Of a DNA stretch of 45,822 nt, positions 23,408 to 32,122 are shown piece by piece. The position numbers were made by a program, and so were the translations under genes. Position 1 is the first letter of the stretch, and every line of letters starts with the position of its first letter. The stretch is from an uncultured Bacteroidales bacterium (lineage in GTDB: Bacteria; Bacteroidota; Bacteroidia; Bacteroidales; UBA932): NCBI GenBank assembly GCA_900320365.1, contig ONSC01000002.1, positions 1 through 45,822 on the forward strand. The letters run 5' to 3'. Below the pieces are notes generated by a model. That model saw only the letters and a program-made list of their open reading frames with translations. It had not been told where the DNA came from and searched no databases.

Positions 23408-24688
23408 TTATTCTCCGGCTATTATCCTCGCGTCCTCAGCCTTGTCGATTCCCGCTTTCCTTGCCAGGGCGTCTCTTCTCTCCCGTATTTCCTCTTTGTG
23501 GCGTATCACCCAGTTCTCGGCGAAGACGCAAGCGCATGCCGCTCCGAAGTAGATGATTGTCTGAAGAATCATGATCCTCATCTGTGTCCCGGCGGCGGAG
23601 ATGTCTCCACCGGCGGTGCTGAGGTTGATATATCCCTGAACCCCAAAGGTCGACGGGAATAAGTAGGAGAACACTTTCCAGAATCCGGGGAAGGCGACTG
23701 TCGGCCATGAGCATCCTGTCAGGAACAGGCATATTGGCGACATCGCGAGGAACAGGAGGAACACAGACTCCCTTCTTGTGATCAAAGTGCTCCAAGTCAT
23801 GCTGAAAAAGACGCAGTCGGTGATGAAGAACAGGAGCAGGGCGAGAATGTCCGTGAACTGGCCCCTCTGCGGTATTCCGAATATCGCTGGAACAATAAAC
23901 GCTATGTATAACCCTATTCCGAGGTAAAGGAGCCAATACGCTCCGCCGCGGCCGAGAACCACCCTTACCATTCCGTGTCCCTCAAGTTTGTCCGGCAACG
24001 AGGCGAAACTGTGGTTCCTTTCCCGTTGGGTTCCCACCAACAGGGACATGCCGTAGAACAGGGTCTGCTGGATGATTATCATCAAGATCGCCGAGATAAG
24101 GAAGAAACTGTAATTGAAGGCCCTATTGAAGGGGTTGTTATCCTCGTAGCCTAAAGGCTTGATCACTTGTGATGCCTCTTGCTCCGTCATTCCGGCAAGG
24201 GAATACCTCTCCATCTGGATCTGCCCGATCTCGTGGAGCATGACGAAATTGGTGCCTATCATGGCGTTCTTGTAGTACAGGAAGCTGCTCATGTCGGCGT
24301 AAAGAGACAACTTGGCGGTCTCGTTCCTTGCGAGTTTCTCGCCGAAATCTCTCGGGAAGTACACAATCCCATTGACCTTCCTCTCCTGCATCATCCGCTC
24401 GGCTTCCGCCATGTTGACACACTTCGCGGCCACTTCCACCTCCCTGGTCGCGTCTATCTCACGGATGAACCGGCGGCTGTCTGAGCAGTCAGCGTCATCG
24501 ACCACCGCTATAGGGGTGTCTGAGAGTATTCCGTTGAGGTATACGACGTTGTATAACAACGGGTAGGCGAGACCGGCCACAAAGAAGATCAGGAGAACAC
24601 CTCCGTCCGAGAATATTTGCTTGAGCTCATGGCAGAAAATAGCCCACCAGTCCCAAAGCCAAGTCTTTATGAATCCTTTTCTTGCCAT
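23408..24688 (-). CDS. ABC-2 type permease (second of pair)
   Basis: 426 aa. One N-terminal membrane span (about 30-50), a large extracytoplasmic domain with the DVAVVDDADCS-type start (here PIAVVDDADCSDSRRFIREI), then five to six spans from about 195 on, the YhhJ/ABC2_membrane_3 layout. Four bp after its paralogue. Such permeases form the inner-membrane part of drug or lipid exporters with HlyD and TolC proteins. No ATPase gene is present in the cluster. It converges on the LuxR gene with 5 bp between stop codons. Confidence 0.88.
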   Translation of the reverse strand: MARKGFIKTWLWDWWAIFCHELKQIFSDGGVLLIFFVAGLAYPLLYNVVYLNGILSDTPIAVVDDADCSDSRRFIREIDATREVEVAAKCVNMAEAERMMQERKVNGIVYFPRDFGEKLARNETAKLSLYADMSSFLYYKNAMIGTNFVMLHEIGQIQMERYSLAGMTEQEASQVIKPLGYEDNNPFNRAFNYSFFLISAILMIIIQQTLFYGMSLLVGTQRERNHSFASLPDKLEGHGMVRVVLGRGGAYWLLYLGIGLYIAFIVPAIFGIPQRGQFTDILALLLFFITDCVFFSMTWSTLITRRESVFLLFLAMSPICLFLTGCSWPTVAFPGFWKVFSYLFPSTFGVQGYINLSTAGGDISAAGTQMRIMILQTIIYFGAACACVFAENWVIRHKEEIRERRDALARKAGIDKAEDARIIAGE

Positions 24689-24692
24689 TGTC

Positions 24693-25862
24693 TTATTCTT
24701 TAGGATAGTTCTGATGGATATACGCTTTCTTCAACCTGTTCAGACCAATCAGAGGGACAAACAGGAATAAGAGCAGATGGATAACCTCTTCCCACCATCC
24801 GGCGAATCCTGCCCCGAAGATCACTTCCTGGACATAGAACAGGTAGTAGTGCCTTAGCGGGAACATTACGGCGAGTCCCTGTATGTATGGTGGCATGGCC
24901 TCAAGCGGAAGTGTGAATCCGGAGAGTGAGAATCCCAGCACACTGTAGAGTGCTCCTACACTCAAAGCCAATCTCGGTACGGGCAGCATCTCTATTATGA
25001 ATATACCTATGGCCTCGCTGGCGAAGATCATAAGGAACATGGCGATGAACATGTTGAAGATGCTTCCATTGATCGGGAAATGTAGCCAATGGTACAGAAG
25101 CATTATGATCACGAACCCGATCGCGGCGAAAGCCAATGTCCATACAAGGAGCTTTCCCATGAGCGCGGTCACTAACGAGTGGCCGGATGTGTCCATCAGG
25201 TGCCTTGAGGTCCCGAATTTCAACTCGGCCCCAAGAGAATATATAAGTACCAGGATCACAATCATTTCCAGAATACCTGGAAGGAGAATTCCGCTCAAGT
25301 AGTAGTTGTAGTTGGTCGTGACGTTTCCGATCTGGTGGGTGTCGATGTCGATAGGACGGATCATTCCCATTATCTGGGCGTCATTGTAGCCTTTAGCCCT
25401 GAGCACTTCTCTTTGCACCGCTCCGTTCGTGAGGTTCACCATGGTAAGCAAGTCTTTCCACGCTAGCGCTCCGCTCACGAAATAGAGCCCGTTGACATAA
25501 AAAGTGATCTTCGGTTGCCTGAATGCCTGGATATCCTCGTTCATCCCCTCAGGGATGACGCATACGGCGGCTATTTTTCCACTGGTCATGTCTTCCCTCG
25601 CGCTGGAGAAAGAATTGTAATGGACTACCTTCCCCAGTTGTGTGGCGTCCAGTTGTTGGCAGAAATTCCTGGAGGTCGTGGAATAGTCCTCGTCCACCAC
25701 TCCTATCGGAATGTCATCCGGTAATCCGTGGTCCAGGAAAGTCAGGAAGAATATGGCGCAGAAAGCGATCACGCCGATTGAACCCATGAAATAAAGAGGG
25801 CGGTTCCTGATTATCCTGAGCTCGCGGCGGGCGACCGAAAGTATCCTTTGCCAGTTGTTCAT
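24693..25862 (-). CDS. ABC-2 type permease (first of pair)
   Basis: 389 aa, same fold as the next gene: a span at about 25-45 after RELRIIRNRPLYFMGSIG, an extracytoplasmic domain starting IPIGVVDEDYSTTSRNFCQQ, and five spans in the C-terminal half. Fifteen bp after the HlyD-type gene. The pair could form a heterodimeric membrane channel. Confidence 0.88.
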   Translation of the reverse strand: MNNWQRILSVARRELRIIRNRPLYFMGSIGVIAFCAIFFLTFLDHGLPDDIPIGVVDEDYSTTSRNFCQQLDATQLGKVVHYNSFSSAREDMTSGKIAAVCVIPEGMNEDIQAFRQPKITFYVNGLYFVSGALAWKDLLTMVNLTNGAVQREVLRAKGYNDAQIMGMIRPIDIDTHQIGNVTTNYNYYLSGILLPGILEMIVILVLIYSLGAELKFGTSRHLMDTSGHSLVTALMGKLLVWTLAFAAIGFVIIMLLYHWLHFPINGSIFNMFIAMFLMIFASEAIGIFIIEMLPVPRLALSVGALYSVLGFSLSGFTLPLEAMPPYIQGLAVMFPLRHYYLFYVQEVIFGAGFAGWWEEVIHLLLFLFVPLIGLNRLKKAYIHQNYPKE

Positions 25863-25877
25863 TATATTGATATTCTT

Positions 25878-26870
25878 TTATTTCTGTTTGATTATGGCAG
25901 ACATTCCGGGACGGATATTCTCAACCGGAACGTCCGGAACAGCCCTGACCTCGAAGGTCTTGGCGTCATAGAGGCCAGTCTCCTTCGTGGCCTTCCATGT
26001 GGCATAGGACTCCCTCACGGCGATGTAGTTGACTGTGGCGGTAATTTCCTTTCCATCGAGTGCGGGAATCACAACAGTGACCTTGTCGCCCTCTGTCATA
26101 CCGTGGAGGTAGTCTTCCCTGACATTGAAAGTGAACCAGATGTCATCCGTGTCAATCACGCTGGCCACAGGTGATCCTTGTCCGACGAGCTCCCCGACCT
26201 TAGGATAAGTGGCGGAGATGATTCCGTTCGCCGGAGAAGTCAGATAGAGTTCGCCGAGATAAGACTCCACTTCCTGAACGGCACCTGAAGCCTGCTCCAC
26301 CAGAGCCTGAGCTGCTGCTTTATCTTCCCGGCGGGCACCGTTCACAGCCATGTCGTACTGGCTCTTGGCGGCTTTCGTCTGGGCGACAGCGGCGTCATAT
26401 CTGGCTTTGGTCTCATCATATTTCTGGGCGGTCACGACTTTCTGCTCGTAAAGCCTCTCGACCCTGTCCAGGGACTTTTTCATAACGTCTTCCTGCACGA
26501 TCGCCTGTTGCCATAGTTGGTAGGCTCCCTGCACCTGCTCCGAGCGGGCGCCATGGCGAGCCTTGTCGCTTTGGGCCGCGGCGGCGTTCCTCGCCGCGTT
26601 AGCCTGTATCAGCTTCGCCCTGACCTCAGGGGAATCTATAAAGGCAATCGTGTCGCCTTTCTGGACTCTCTGTCCTTCCTTGACATATAATTCCTCTATC
26701 CTGCCCGGAACTTTACCGGACACCCTGTACTCACTTGCCTCTGCCTCACCTTGGATCACCAGCGGTTTGGGTTTGGAGACAAAGTAGCCGATGATCGCGA
26801 TCACCAGGATTATAGCGATTAGTGCGGCTATTCCGATCACGAGATTGTAGCTTTTCTTTTGCTTTTCCAT
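25878..26870 (-). CDS. HlyD/EmrA-type membrane fusion protein
   Basis: 330 aa periplasmic adaptor. One membrane span (about 11-31), first half of the lipoyl domain (VSGKVPGRIEELYVKEGQRV), a long alpha-helical hairpin (about 85-195, rich in Ala, Gln and Lys), second lipoyl half (LTSPANGIISATYPKVGELV), then a beta-barrel domain. It links the two permeases to the TolC-type channel encoded just upstream in the same unit. Confidence 0.93.
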   Translation of the reverse strand: MEKQKKSYNLVIGIAALIAIILVIAIIGYFVSKPKPLVIQGEAEASEYRVSGKVPGRIEELYVKEGQRVQKGDTIAFIDSPEVRAKLIQANAARNAAAAQSDKARHGARSEQVQGAYQLWQQAIVQEDVMKKSLDRVERLYEQKVVTAQKYDETKARYDAAVAQTKAAKSQYDMAVNGARREDKAAAQALVEQASGAVQEVESYLGELYLTSPANGIISATYPKVGELVGQGSPVASVIDTDDIWFTFNVREDYLHGMTEGDKVTVVIPALDGKEITATVNYIAVRESYATWKATKETGLYDAKTFEVRAVPDVPVENIRPGMSAIIKQK

Positions 26871-26893
26871 GATATTGATTTTTTATTATTTCC

Positions 26894-28438
26894 TTATTGT
26901 ATAGGTTTATGGTTTCCTTCCGCCTTGTCAATGTTGGAGGCGAGCATTTGCAGCTCTATTCCCGCATCAATATATTCGGAATGGGCCTGTAGCCACGCTG
27001 TCTGGGCGGCCATGGCTGTGTTGGCTGTGATTACGCCTTCGTTGAACCCGATAGTCGCTGAGCGGAGATTTTCCTCGGCGCTTGAGAGATTGCTCTCGGC
27101 CATCCCAAGTTTCTCAAGAGCCTCTGTCTCCTGCTTGCGCAACTGGGTCACTTGGAGATTAATCAATTCCTTGGCATCTTCCAGTTGGCTACGGTATAGA
27201 GTGGCTTCGGCTTTAGCCTTACGGGTCTTGTTGATAGCCTCGAAACCGTGGAATAATGGCACATTGACCACGACTCCCACTCCCCAGTATCCGTTCCACT
27301 GCTTCTCGAAACCGTTTTTTAGACTCGGGTTGGAGACCATGTAACCTCCCATGGCTGCGACTTTAGGGAGCATGTCAGCCCTGGCGACTGAGACTTTCTT
27401 GTCGTAGATTCTTGACGCGAGCTCAAGGCTCCTGGTCTCAGGTCTGTCGGCGAATATCTCCTCCATGCTCTTTCCGGATTCTATCCTCGCGACCGGGATC
27501 CTGTCGAGTCCCTCGTCCGCGAGAGTGATTTCCGAGTCAAGCGGCATTCCAATCCTCTTGCAAAGCAGCATTTTGGCGAGGGTGAGGCCATTCTCGGATT
27601 TTGTCTTGAGCATGTCGGCCTCGTTTGCCTTAACTTTGATCTGGAGAGCGTCGGACTCGGTGGCGACACCTTCTTTAACAGCTATGTCCGCGTCATGCTC
27701 CATGCTGTGAAGCAAGTCGGCATAAGACTCGGCCAGTTTCTTTTTAGCGGCGATTGAGACGATCTGCCAATATGCCTGGTCCACGTCAACTATAGCCTGC
27801 TGGTACTGCTGATCGTATCTAGCCTCTGACAATTGCTCTGCCAATTTGGCAATCTTGTTGGCAGCCACGATTTTCCCTCCCATGAATATGGGCTGCTGGA
27901 CAGTCACCGAGCCTACCAGGATGTTCTCGAGGTCCGGGTGCAGAGCGTCATCAATGTCTTGCCCGATGGCGTTAATCGTGGCTGACAAGTCAGTGGACTG
28001 GAGTTCTCCAATTAACATCTGAAGAAGGGGATCCTGCATCAACTGCATGTATTTCATCGCACTGGCGGGGTCAGTCGCGGCTAATTGCTGGATGTAGGAG
28101 GTAATGTCCGACATCACTTTCTGCTGGTACTGCTGCGACATCCCGTGGATGGTTGTCCCCATGTTTGTCAGTGTGGCTGATGTGGCGTCACTTATGATCG
28201 ACACATCATTCGGGTTGTAAAGGTAAGCTCCAGTGGCGGAGACATTCGGAAGATAATTAGCCCTGGCTATCTTCCTGTCATATCCTGCCATCTCCATTTT
28301 TGTCCTGGCCTGCTCAAGCTCTTTGTCGCTCTTGACCGCCATCTCGCGGCACTCTTCCAGCGATAAGACTGTTTGCGCCATGGTTACGGCGCATGATAGA
28401 GAAGTCGCTGCCAGGAATGTGATCAATAACTTTTTCAT
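26894..28438 (-). CDS. TolC-family outer-membrane efflux channel
   Basis: 514 aa with a signal peptide (about 1-21). Two OEP repeats of long helices and beta-strands are visible; typical motifs are LSLEECREMAVKSDKELEQA, the strand-forming VTVQQPIFMGGKIV and VVVNVPLFHGFEAINK. A Met/Gln-rich stretch of about 80 residues (90-170) lengthens the first periplasmic part compared with E. coli TolC. First gene of the efflux operon, divergent from an AraC regulator by 164 bp. Confidence 0.93.
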   Translation of the reverse strand: MKKLLITFLAATSLSCAVTMAQTVLSLEECREMAVKSDKELEQARTKMEMAGYDRKIARANYLPNVSATGAYLYNPNDVSIISDATSATLTNMGTTIHGMSQQYQQKVMSDITSYIQQLAATDPASAMKYMQLMQDPLLQMLIGELQSTDLSATINAIGQDIDDALHPDLENILVGSVTVQQPIFMGGKIVAANKIAKLAEQLSEARYDQQYQQAIVDVDQAYWQIVSIAAKKKLAESYADLLHSMEHDADIAVKEGVATESDALQIKVKANEADMLKTKSENGLTLAKMLLCKRIGMPLDSEITLADEGLDRIPVARIESGKSMEEIFADRPETRSLELASRIYDKKVSVARADMLPKVAAMGGYMVSNPSLKNGFEKQWNGYWGVGVVVNVPLFHGFEAINKTRKAKAEATLYRSQLEDAKELINLQVTQLRKQETEALEKLGMAESNLSSAEENLRSATIGFNEGVITANTAMAAQTAWLQAHSEYIDAGIELQMLASNIDKAEGNHKPIQ

Positions 28439-28602
28439 ATATATTACTTATTCAATTATTATCGTTATTGGCGTCGGCTAATGTTGCAAAGAGGTTGCCA
28501 GAATGCCTAAAAATATGTTTATAATGGTGTTATTAGTTGTCAAAAGGTCGAATTTTGCCCATAAAGCGAATAGTATTGTGTGCTTTTTATTAAATTGCTT
28601 TT

Positions 28603-29514
28603 ATGAGTGATTCTTTACAGAACATAAACTTGAGTCAAATCAAGAAATACCTTCCTCTAGGGGAGGATATCCATATTGGAGATGATTTCCTTATCATAGA
28701 TATCAAGGACAGCGGTGACCATATGTTCCTCCAGTATCCTTTCAGGGTGGATGCTTTCCTGGCTATCTTTTGCGAGAAGGGAGGGTTTGATGTTGAGATT
28801 AATTTGAGAAAATACCACATTGAGGACAAATCCTTGACGATATGTATGCCCGGTAGTATTTTAAAATTTGATCCGCCGTCCTCGTCTGGTTACCTTCCGG
28901 GGCGTTTTGTGACATTCGCGGTGTCAAGGGGTTTCATATCTGACCTCAGGTTTGATTTCACGAAATTGTTTGAATACCGTTTGAAGTTCATCCACGACCC
29001 TCGCATTAAGTTTGGGGATTTGGAATTGTCGTTCTGTTCCCATTACTTCCATCTTGTCAAGGATGTGATGGAATTGGATATCCAAGGAAAAACTAAAGCG
29101 GTGGAACCGTTGTTGGAGTCCCTGCTCTTTGTCTTGTCAGGGTTGATAAAGAATGATTCCGTGGCTCCTTCGGAAAGTGATAAGTCCGCGCAGACCCGCC
29201 TCAATATCCTCTTCGAGAGATTCATGTCCCTTGTGTCCGAATTCCATACATCCGAGCGGGGCATGGCTTTTTACGCCCAGCGTCTCGGAATGACTCCGAA
29301 GTATCTGTCCAGGTTGATTAAACAAGTCAGCGGCCGTTCGGCTCCGGATTGGATAGACTCCTTTGTCATCCAGGAGGCCAAGAGTATGCTCAAGTACACA
29401 GACGAGAGCATCAAGGAGATTGTTTATAAGCTGAACTTTGTGAACGCCTCCGTCTTCTATAAGTTTTTCAAGGCCCAGACGGGTATGACGCCCAGTGAGT
29501 ACAGAAACGGTTGA
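28603..29514 (+). CDS. AraC-family transcriptional regulator
   Basis: 303 aa. The N-domain (1-180) looks like a cupin-type ligand domain of the AraC_binding kind. The C-domain (about 205-303) has the two AraC helix-turn-helix motifs: MAFYAQRLGMTPKYLSRLIK and SIKEIVYKLNF..SVFYKFFKAQTGMTPSEYR. It is transcribed away from the TolC-HlyD-permease operon and is the obvious candidate to control it in response to a small molecule. Confidence 0.92.
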   Translation: MSDSLQNINLSQIKKYLPLGEDIHIGDDFLIIDIKDSGDHMFLQYPFRVDAFLAIFCEKGGFDVEINLRKYHIEDKSLTICMPGSILKFDPPSSSGYLPGRFVTFAVSRGFISDLRFDFTKLFEYRLKFIHDPRIKFGDLELSFCSHYFHLVKDVMELDIQGKTKAVEPLLESLLFVLSGLIKNDSVAPSESDKSAQTRLNILFERFMSLVSEFHTSERGMAFYAQRLGMTPKYLSRLIKQVSGRSAPDWIDSFVIQEAKSMLKYTDESIKEIVYKLNFVNASVFYKFFKAQTGMTPSEYRNG

Positions 29515-29594
29515 TTTGTTAAAATTTTAAAGGAAAAACGTTGCTAATTTTAATAAGTTTTAACAAAATCGTTTTAAAATATTAACAAGAATAA

Positions 29595-29625
29595 TTTGCA
29601 AATTGAGTTTTTCTTGATATATTTG
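29595..29625 (+). promoter_or_regulatory. Promoter of candidate small RNA
   Basis: TTTG (29595-29598), exactly 19 bp, then TATATTTG (29618-29625): the best promoter in the window together with that of tRNA-Leu. Transcription would start near 29631, 90 nt before an intrinsic terminator. Confidence 0.75.
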
Positions 29626-29630
29626 CCCTC

Positions 29631-29720
29631 AGACAGACAAAAGTTCTTTTTGTTGTCTATTTGTTAAGTTCGTTTTATATACAACAGGCCGGCGCTTTGG
29701 GGAAAGCGCCGGCCCTTTTT
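29631..29720 (+). ncRNA. Candidate small RNA of about 90 nt
   Basis: Bounded by a consensus promoter and a strong terminator, with no frame longer than a few codons. The 5' end forms a hairpin: AGACA-(G)-ACAAAA pairs with TTTTTGT-TGTCT (29631-29658). A single-stranded U-rich segment follows (about 29659-29686), then the terminator stem. The downstream permease has its own promoter, so this is not simply its leader. I do not recognise a known RNA family. The terminator may also serve the AraC gene. Confidence 0.55.
29687..29720 (+). terminator. Intrinsic terminator
   Basis: Perfect 12-bp stem GGCCGGCGCTTT / AAAGCGCCGGCC, loop GGGG, followed by CTTTTT (T run 29716-29720). Confidence 0.9.
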
Positions 29721-29765
29721 ATTAAAGAATTATTTTCTTACGGCTCAAGATTCGTGTTTTTTTCG

Positions 29766-29773
29766 TAGCTTTG
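29766..29773 (+). promoter_or_regulatory. Sugar-permease promoter, -7 element
   Basis: TAGCTTTG, a full TAnnTTTG match 52 bp before the permease ATG. No clear TTTG at -33. Confidence 0.55.
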
Positions 29774-29825
29774 TGTAATGTACCACCAATGGACACATTA
29801 AACTAACAACATAAATCAATCACAC

Positions 29826-31112
29826 ATGGAAAAGAAAAAAACTAACATGGTGGCAATCGTGACAATGTGCTTCATCTTCGCGATGATTTCCTTTGTCACC
29901 AACATGGCCGCCCCGTTCGGCAACATCTGGGGTAACCAGTATCCTTGGTCCAAGATGGCCGGAAACCTGATGAACTTCGTGGCTTACCTCTTCATGGGTA
30001 TTCCCGCGGGTAAGATGCTCCTTAAGATCGGTTACAAGAACACGACTTTGGTCGCTCTCGCAACCGGTTTCATCGGCGTCGTCATCCAGTGGCTTTCCAG
30101 CAAGGTCGGAGGTGGCTCCGCCATCTATGTCTACCTTCTCGGAGCATTTGTCTGCGGATTCTGCGTCTGCATGCTCAACACCGTTGTGAACCCTATGCTC
30201 AACATCTTGGGCGGCGGCGGCAACAAGGGTAACCAGTACATCCAGATCGGTGGAACCCTTAATTCCTTGACCGGTACCCTCACTCCGCTCCTCGTCGGTG
30301 CTCTCATCGGCACTGTTACCGCCAGCACCTCGATGTCTGATGTGGCTCCTCTGCTCTTCATCGCGATGGGTGTCTTCGCCTTGGCTTTTATCATCATTTC
30401 CCTCCTGAAGATTCCGGAGCCGGCCAAGGAGCGTAACGCCACCGTCTATGAGCACAGCGCATGGAATTTCCGCCATTTCGTTCTCGGCGCCATCGCCATC
30501 TTCTTCTATGTCGGTATTGAGATCGGTATCCCTTCACAGGTCAACTTCTATCTGGCTGACGCCACCGGTAAGGGCGCTTTCCCTGCCGGATTCGCTGGAG
30601 CCGCTGCCATCGGAGGCGCTATCGCCGCTATCTACTGGCTGCTCATGATGGTCGGACGTCTTTGCAGCACATTCATTTCAGGTAAGGTCAGCACCAGGAC
30701 CCAGATGATCTCCGTGACATCTTTGGCTATTCTCCTTGTTCTCATAGCGATCTTCATCCCTAAGAGCGTGACCATCAATATGCCTGGTTACAGCGCCGCC
30801 GAGGGATTCTCTATGTTCCAGGTTCCTCTCAGCTGCTTGTTCCTCGTTCTATGCGGTCTTTGCACTTCACTCATGTGGGGCGCCATCTTCAACCTGGCTG
30901 TCGAGGGACTCGGCAAGTACACCGAGGCCGCTTCCGGAATATTCATGATGCTCGTCGTTGGTGGTGGTATCATGCCGTTCATCCAGGACTTCATCGCGAA
31001 GGGCGCTGGTTACATGAACAGCTACTGGCTCGTCATCGCGATGCTCTGCTACCTCCTCTACTACGCCCTTGTCGGTTGCAAGAATGTCAACAAAGACATT
31101 CCTGTCGACTAA
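29826..31112 (+). CDS. FucP/GluP-type sugar:H+ symporter (MFS)
   Basis: 428 aa, about 12 membrane spans, FHS family of the major facilitator superfamily. Typical features are AGNLMNFVAYLFMGIPAGKM in the first quarter, and FCVCMLNTVVNPMLNILGG and QIGGTLNSLTGTLTPL, which are seen in glucose/galactose permeases of Bacteroides. Strong codon bias suggests high expression. A ROK kinase follows 46 bp later, so glucose (or a similar hexose) is the probable substrate: import followed by phosphorylation. Confidence 0.9.
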   Translation: MEKKKTNMVAIVTMCFIFAMISFVTNMAAPFGNIWGNQYPWSKMAGNLMNFVAYLFMGIPAGKMLLKIGYKNTTLVALATGFIGVVIQWLSSKVGGGSAIYVYLLGAFVCGFCVCMLNTVVNPMLNILGGGGNKGNQYIQIGGTLNSLTGTLTPLLVGALIGTVTASTSMSDVAPLLFIAMGVFALAFIIISLLKIPEPAKERNATVYEHSAWNFRHFVLGAIAIFFYVGIEIGIPSQVNFYLADATGKGAFPAGFAGAAAIGGAIAAIYWLLMMVGRLCSTFISGKVSTRTQMISVTSLAILLVLIAIFIPKSVTINMPGYSAAEGFSMFQVPLSCLFLVLCGLCTSLMWGAIFNLAVEGLGKYTEAASGIFMMLVVGGGIMPFIQDFIAKGAGYMNSYWLVIAMLCYLLYYALVGCKNVNKDIPVD

Positions 31113-31118
31113 TTAATT

Positions 31119-31143
31119 GTCATGCCCGGCTTGGCCGGGCATC
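31119..31143 (+). repeat. Palindromic element between permease and kinase genes
   Basis: ATGCCCGGC and GCCGGGCAT form a 9-bp stem with a 3-nt loop; flanks GTC...C included. No T run follows, so it is a weak terminator at most. It is the intergenic twin of the element inside dapE (21 of 25 positions equal on the reverse strand of dapE). It could stabilise or attenuate the mRNA between the two genes. Confidence 0.65.
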
Positions 31144-31158
31144 TTAATTTGATAGAAT

Positions 31159-32121
31159 ATGGAGAATTTTGATCAGAACCTCGTTATCGGTGTCGATGTA
31201 GGTGGACAGACGTCCAAGTGCGGTATTGTGGACACCCGTGGTACAGTGGTGGCTCAGACTGTCATCAGGACAGACAGCCATGACACAGTGGAACCTTATA
31301 TCGCCGAACTGGCGGAGGCATTGAAGAAGCTCATCGCTGAGGTGGGCGCTGAAGGCAAAATCCGCGGTATCGGTGTGGGCGCTCCCAACGCGAACTATTA
31401 CACAGGCGACATCGAGAATGCCGTGAATCTCTCATGGGGACGTTCCGGATCCATTCATTTCGCCGCCCTGCTGAAGGATGCCATGGGTGGGATACCTGTG
31501 ACCCTGACCAATGACGCCAACGCTGCCGCCATGGGTGAGATGACCTATGGAGCAGCCAGGGGAATGAAGAATTTCATCATGATCACCCTGGGTACCGGAG
31601 TCGGAAGCGGTATTGTCATCAATGGTGAGATGGTTTACGGACATGATGGTTTCGCCGGCGAGCTCGGCCACACTACTCTTGTCCGCAATAACGGCCGTCT
31701 GTGCAATTGCGGCAAGAATGGATGTCTTGAGGCGTATTGCTCAGCTATCGGTATCGCCAGGACCGCTCGCGAGTGGCTTGACATGACGGATGAGCCTTCT
31801 CTTTTGAGAAAGCTTGACAAGATCACAGCCAAAGACATTTATGAGGCGGCTAAAGAAGGTGACGCTATCGCTTTGAAGCTATTTGACTACACGGGTACCA
31901 TGCTCGGAATGGCATTCGCTGACTTTATCGAGTTCTCCTCTCCTGAGGCCATAGTCCTGTTCGGAGGTATGGCTAAGAGCAAGGAGTTCTTGACTGAGCC
32001 TATCGAGAGGTCGATGAACGCCAATGTCCTTCCTTTGTGGAGAGGCAAGGTCAAGTTGGTCTACTCAGCTCTCAAGGAGTCAGACGCCGCCATTCTCGGT
32101 GCTTCCGCGCTAGCTTGGTAG
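31159..32121 (+). CDS. ROK-family sugar kinase (probable glucokinase)
   Basis: 320 aa. N-terminal phosphate-binding VIGVDVGGQTSKCG (ROK form of DxGGT), substrate loop TNDANAAAMGE, ATP motif LGTGVGSGIV, GHD-type GELGHTT and the zinc motif CNCGKNGCLEAYCS. Phosphorylates glucose or a related hexose taken up by the adjacent permease. The MBOAT gene starts 1 bp after its stop. Confidence 0.92.
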   Translation: MENFDQNLVIGVDVGGQTSKCGIVDTRGTVVAQTVIRTDSHDTVEPYIAELAEALKKLIAEVGAEGKIRGIGVGAPNANYYTGDIENAVNLSWGRSGSIHFAALLKDAMGGIPVTLTNDANAAAMGEMTYGAARGMKNFIMITLGTGVGSGIVINGEMVYGHDGFAGELGHTTLVRNNGRLCNCGKNGCLEAYCSAIGIARTAREWLDMTDEPSLLRKLDKITAKDIYEAAKEGDAIALKLFDYTGTMLGMAFADFIEFSSPEAIVLFGGMAKSKEFLTEPIERSMNANVLPLWRGKVKLVYSALKESDAAILGASALAW

Positions 32122-32122
32122 C

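Larger units (their letters stand above)
29515..29825. other. Intergenic region between AraC regulator and sugar permease
   Basis: 311 bases. The first 80 are very AT-rich. Then come a complete promoter-hairpin-terminator unit (29595-29720) and a separate promoter for the permease (29766-29773). No open frame of interest. Confidence 0.7.

Noticed and set aside
25805..25830. ATTATCCTGAGCTCGCGGCG in a permease gene resembling the same element
   Set aside because: Only ATCCTGAGC matches and the residues RRELRIIRN are typical for the permease N-terminus.
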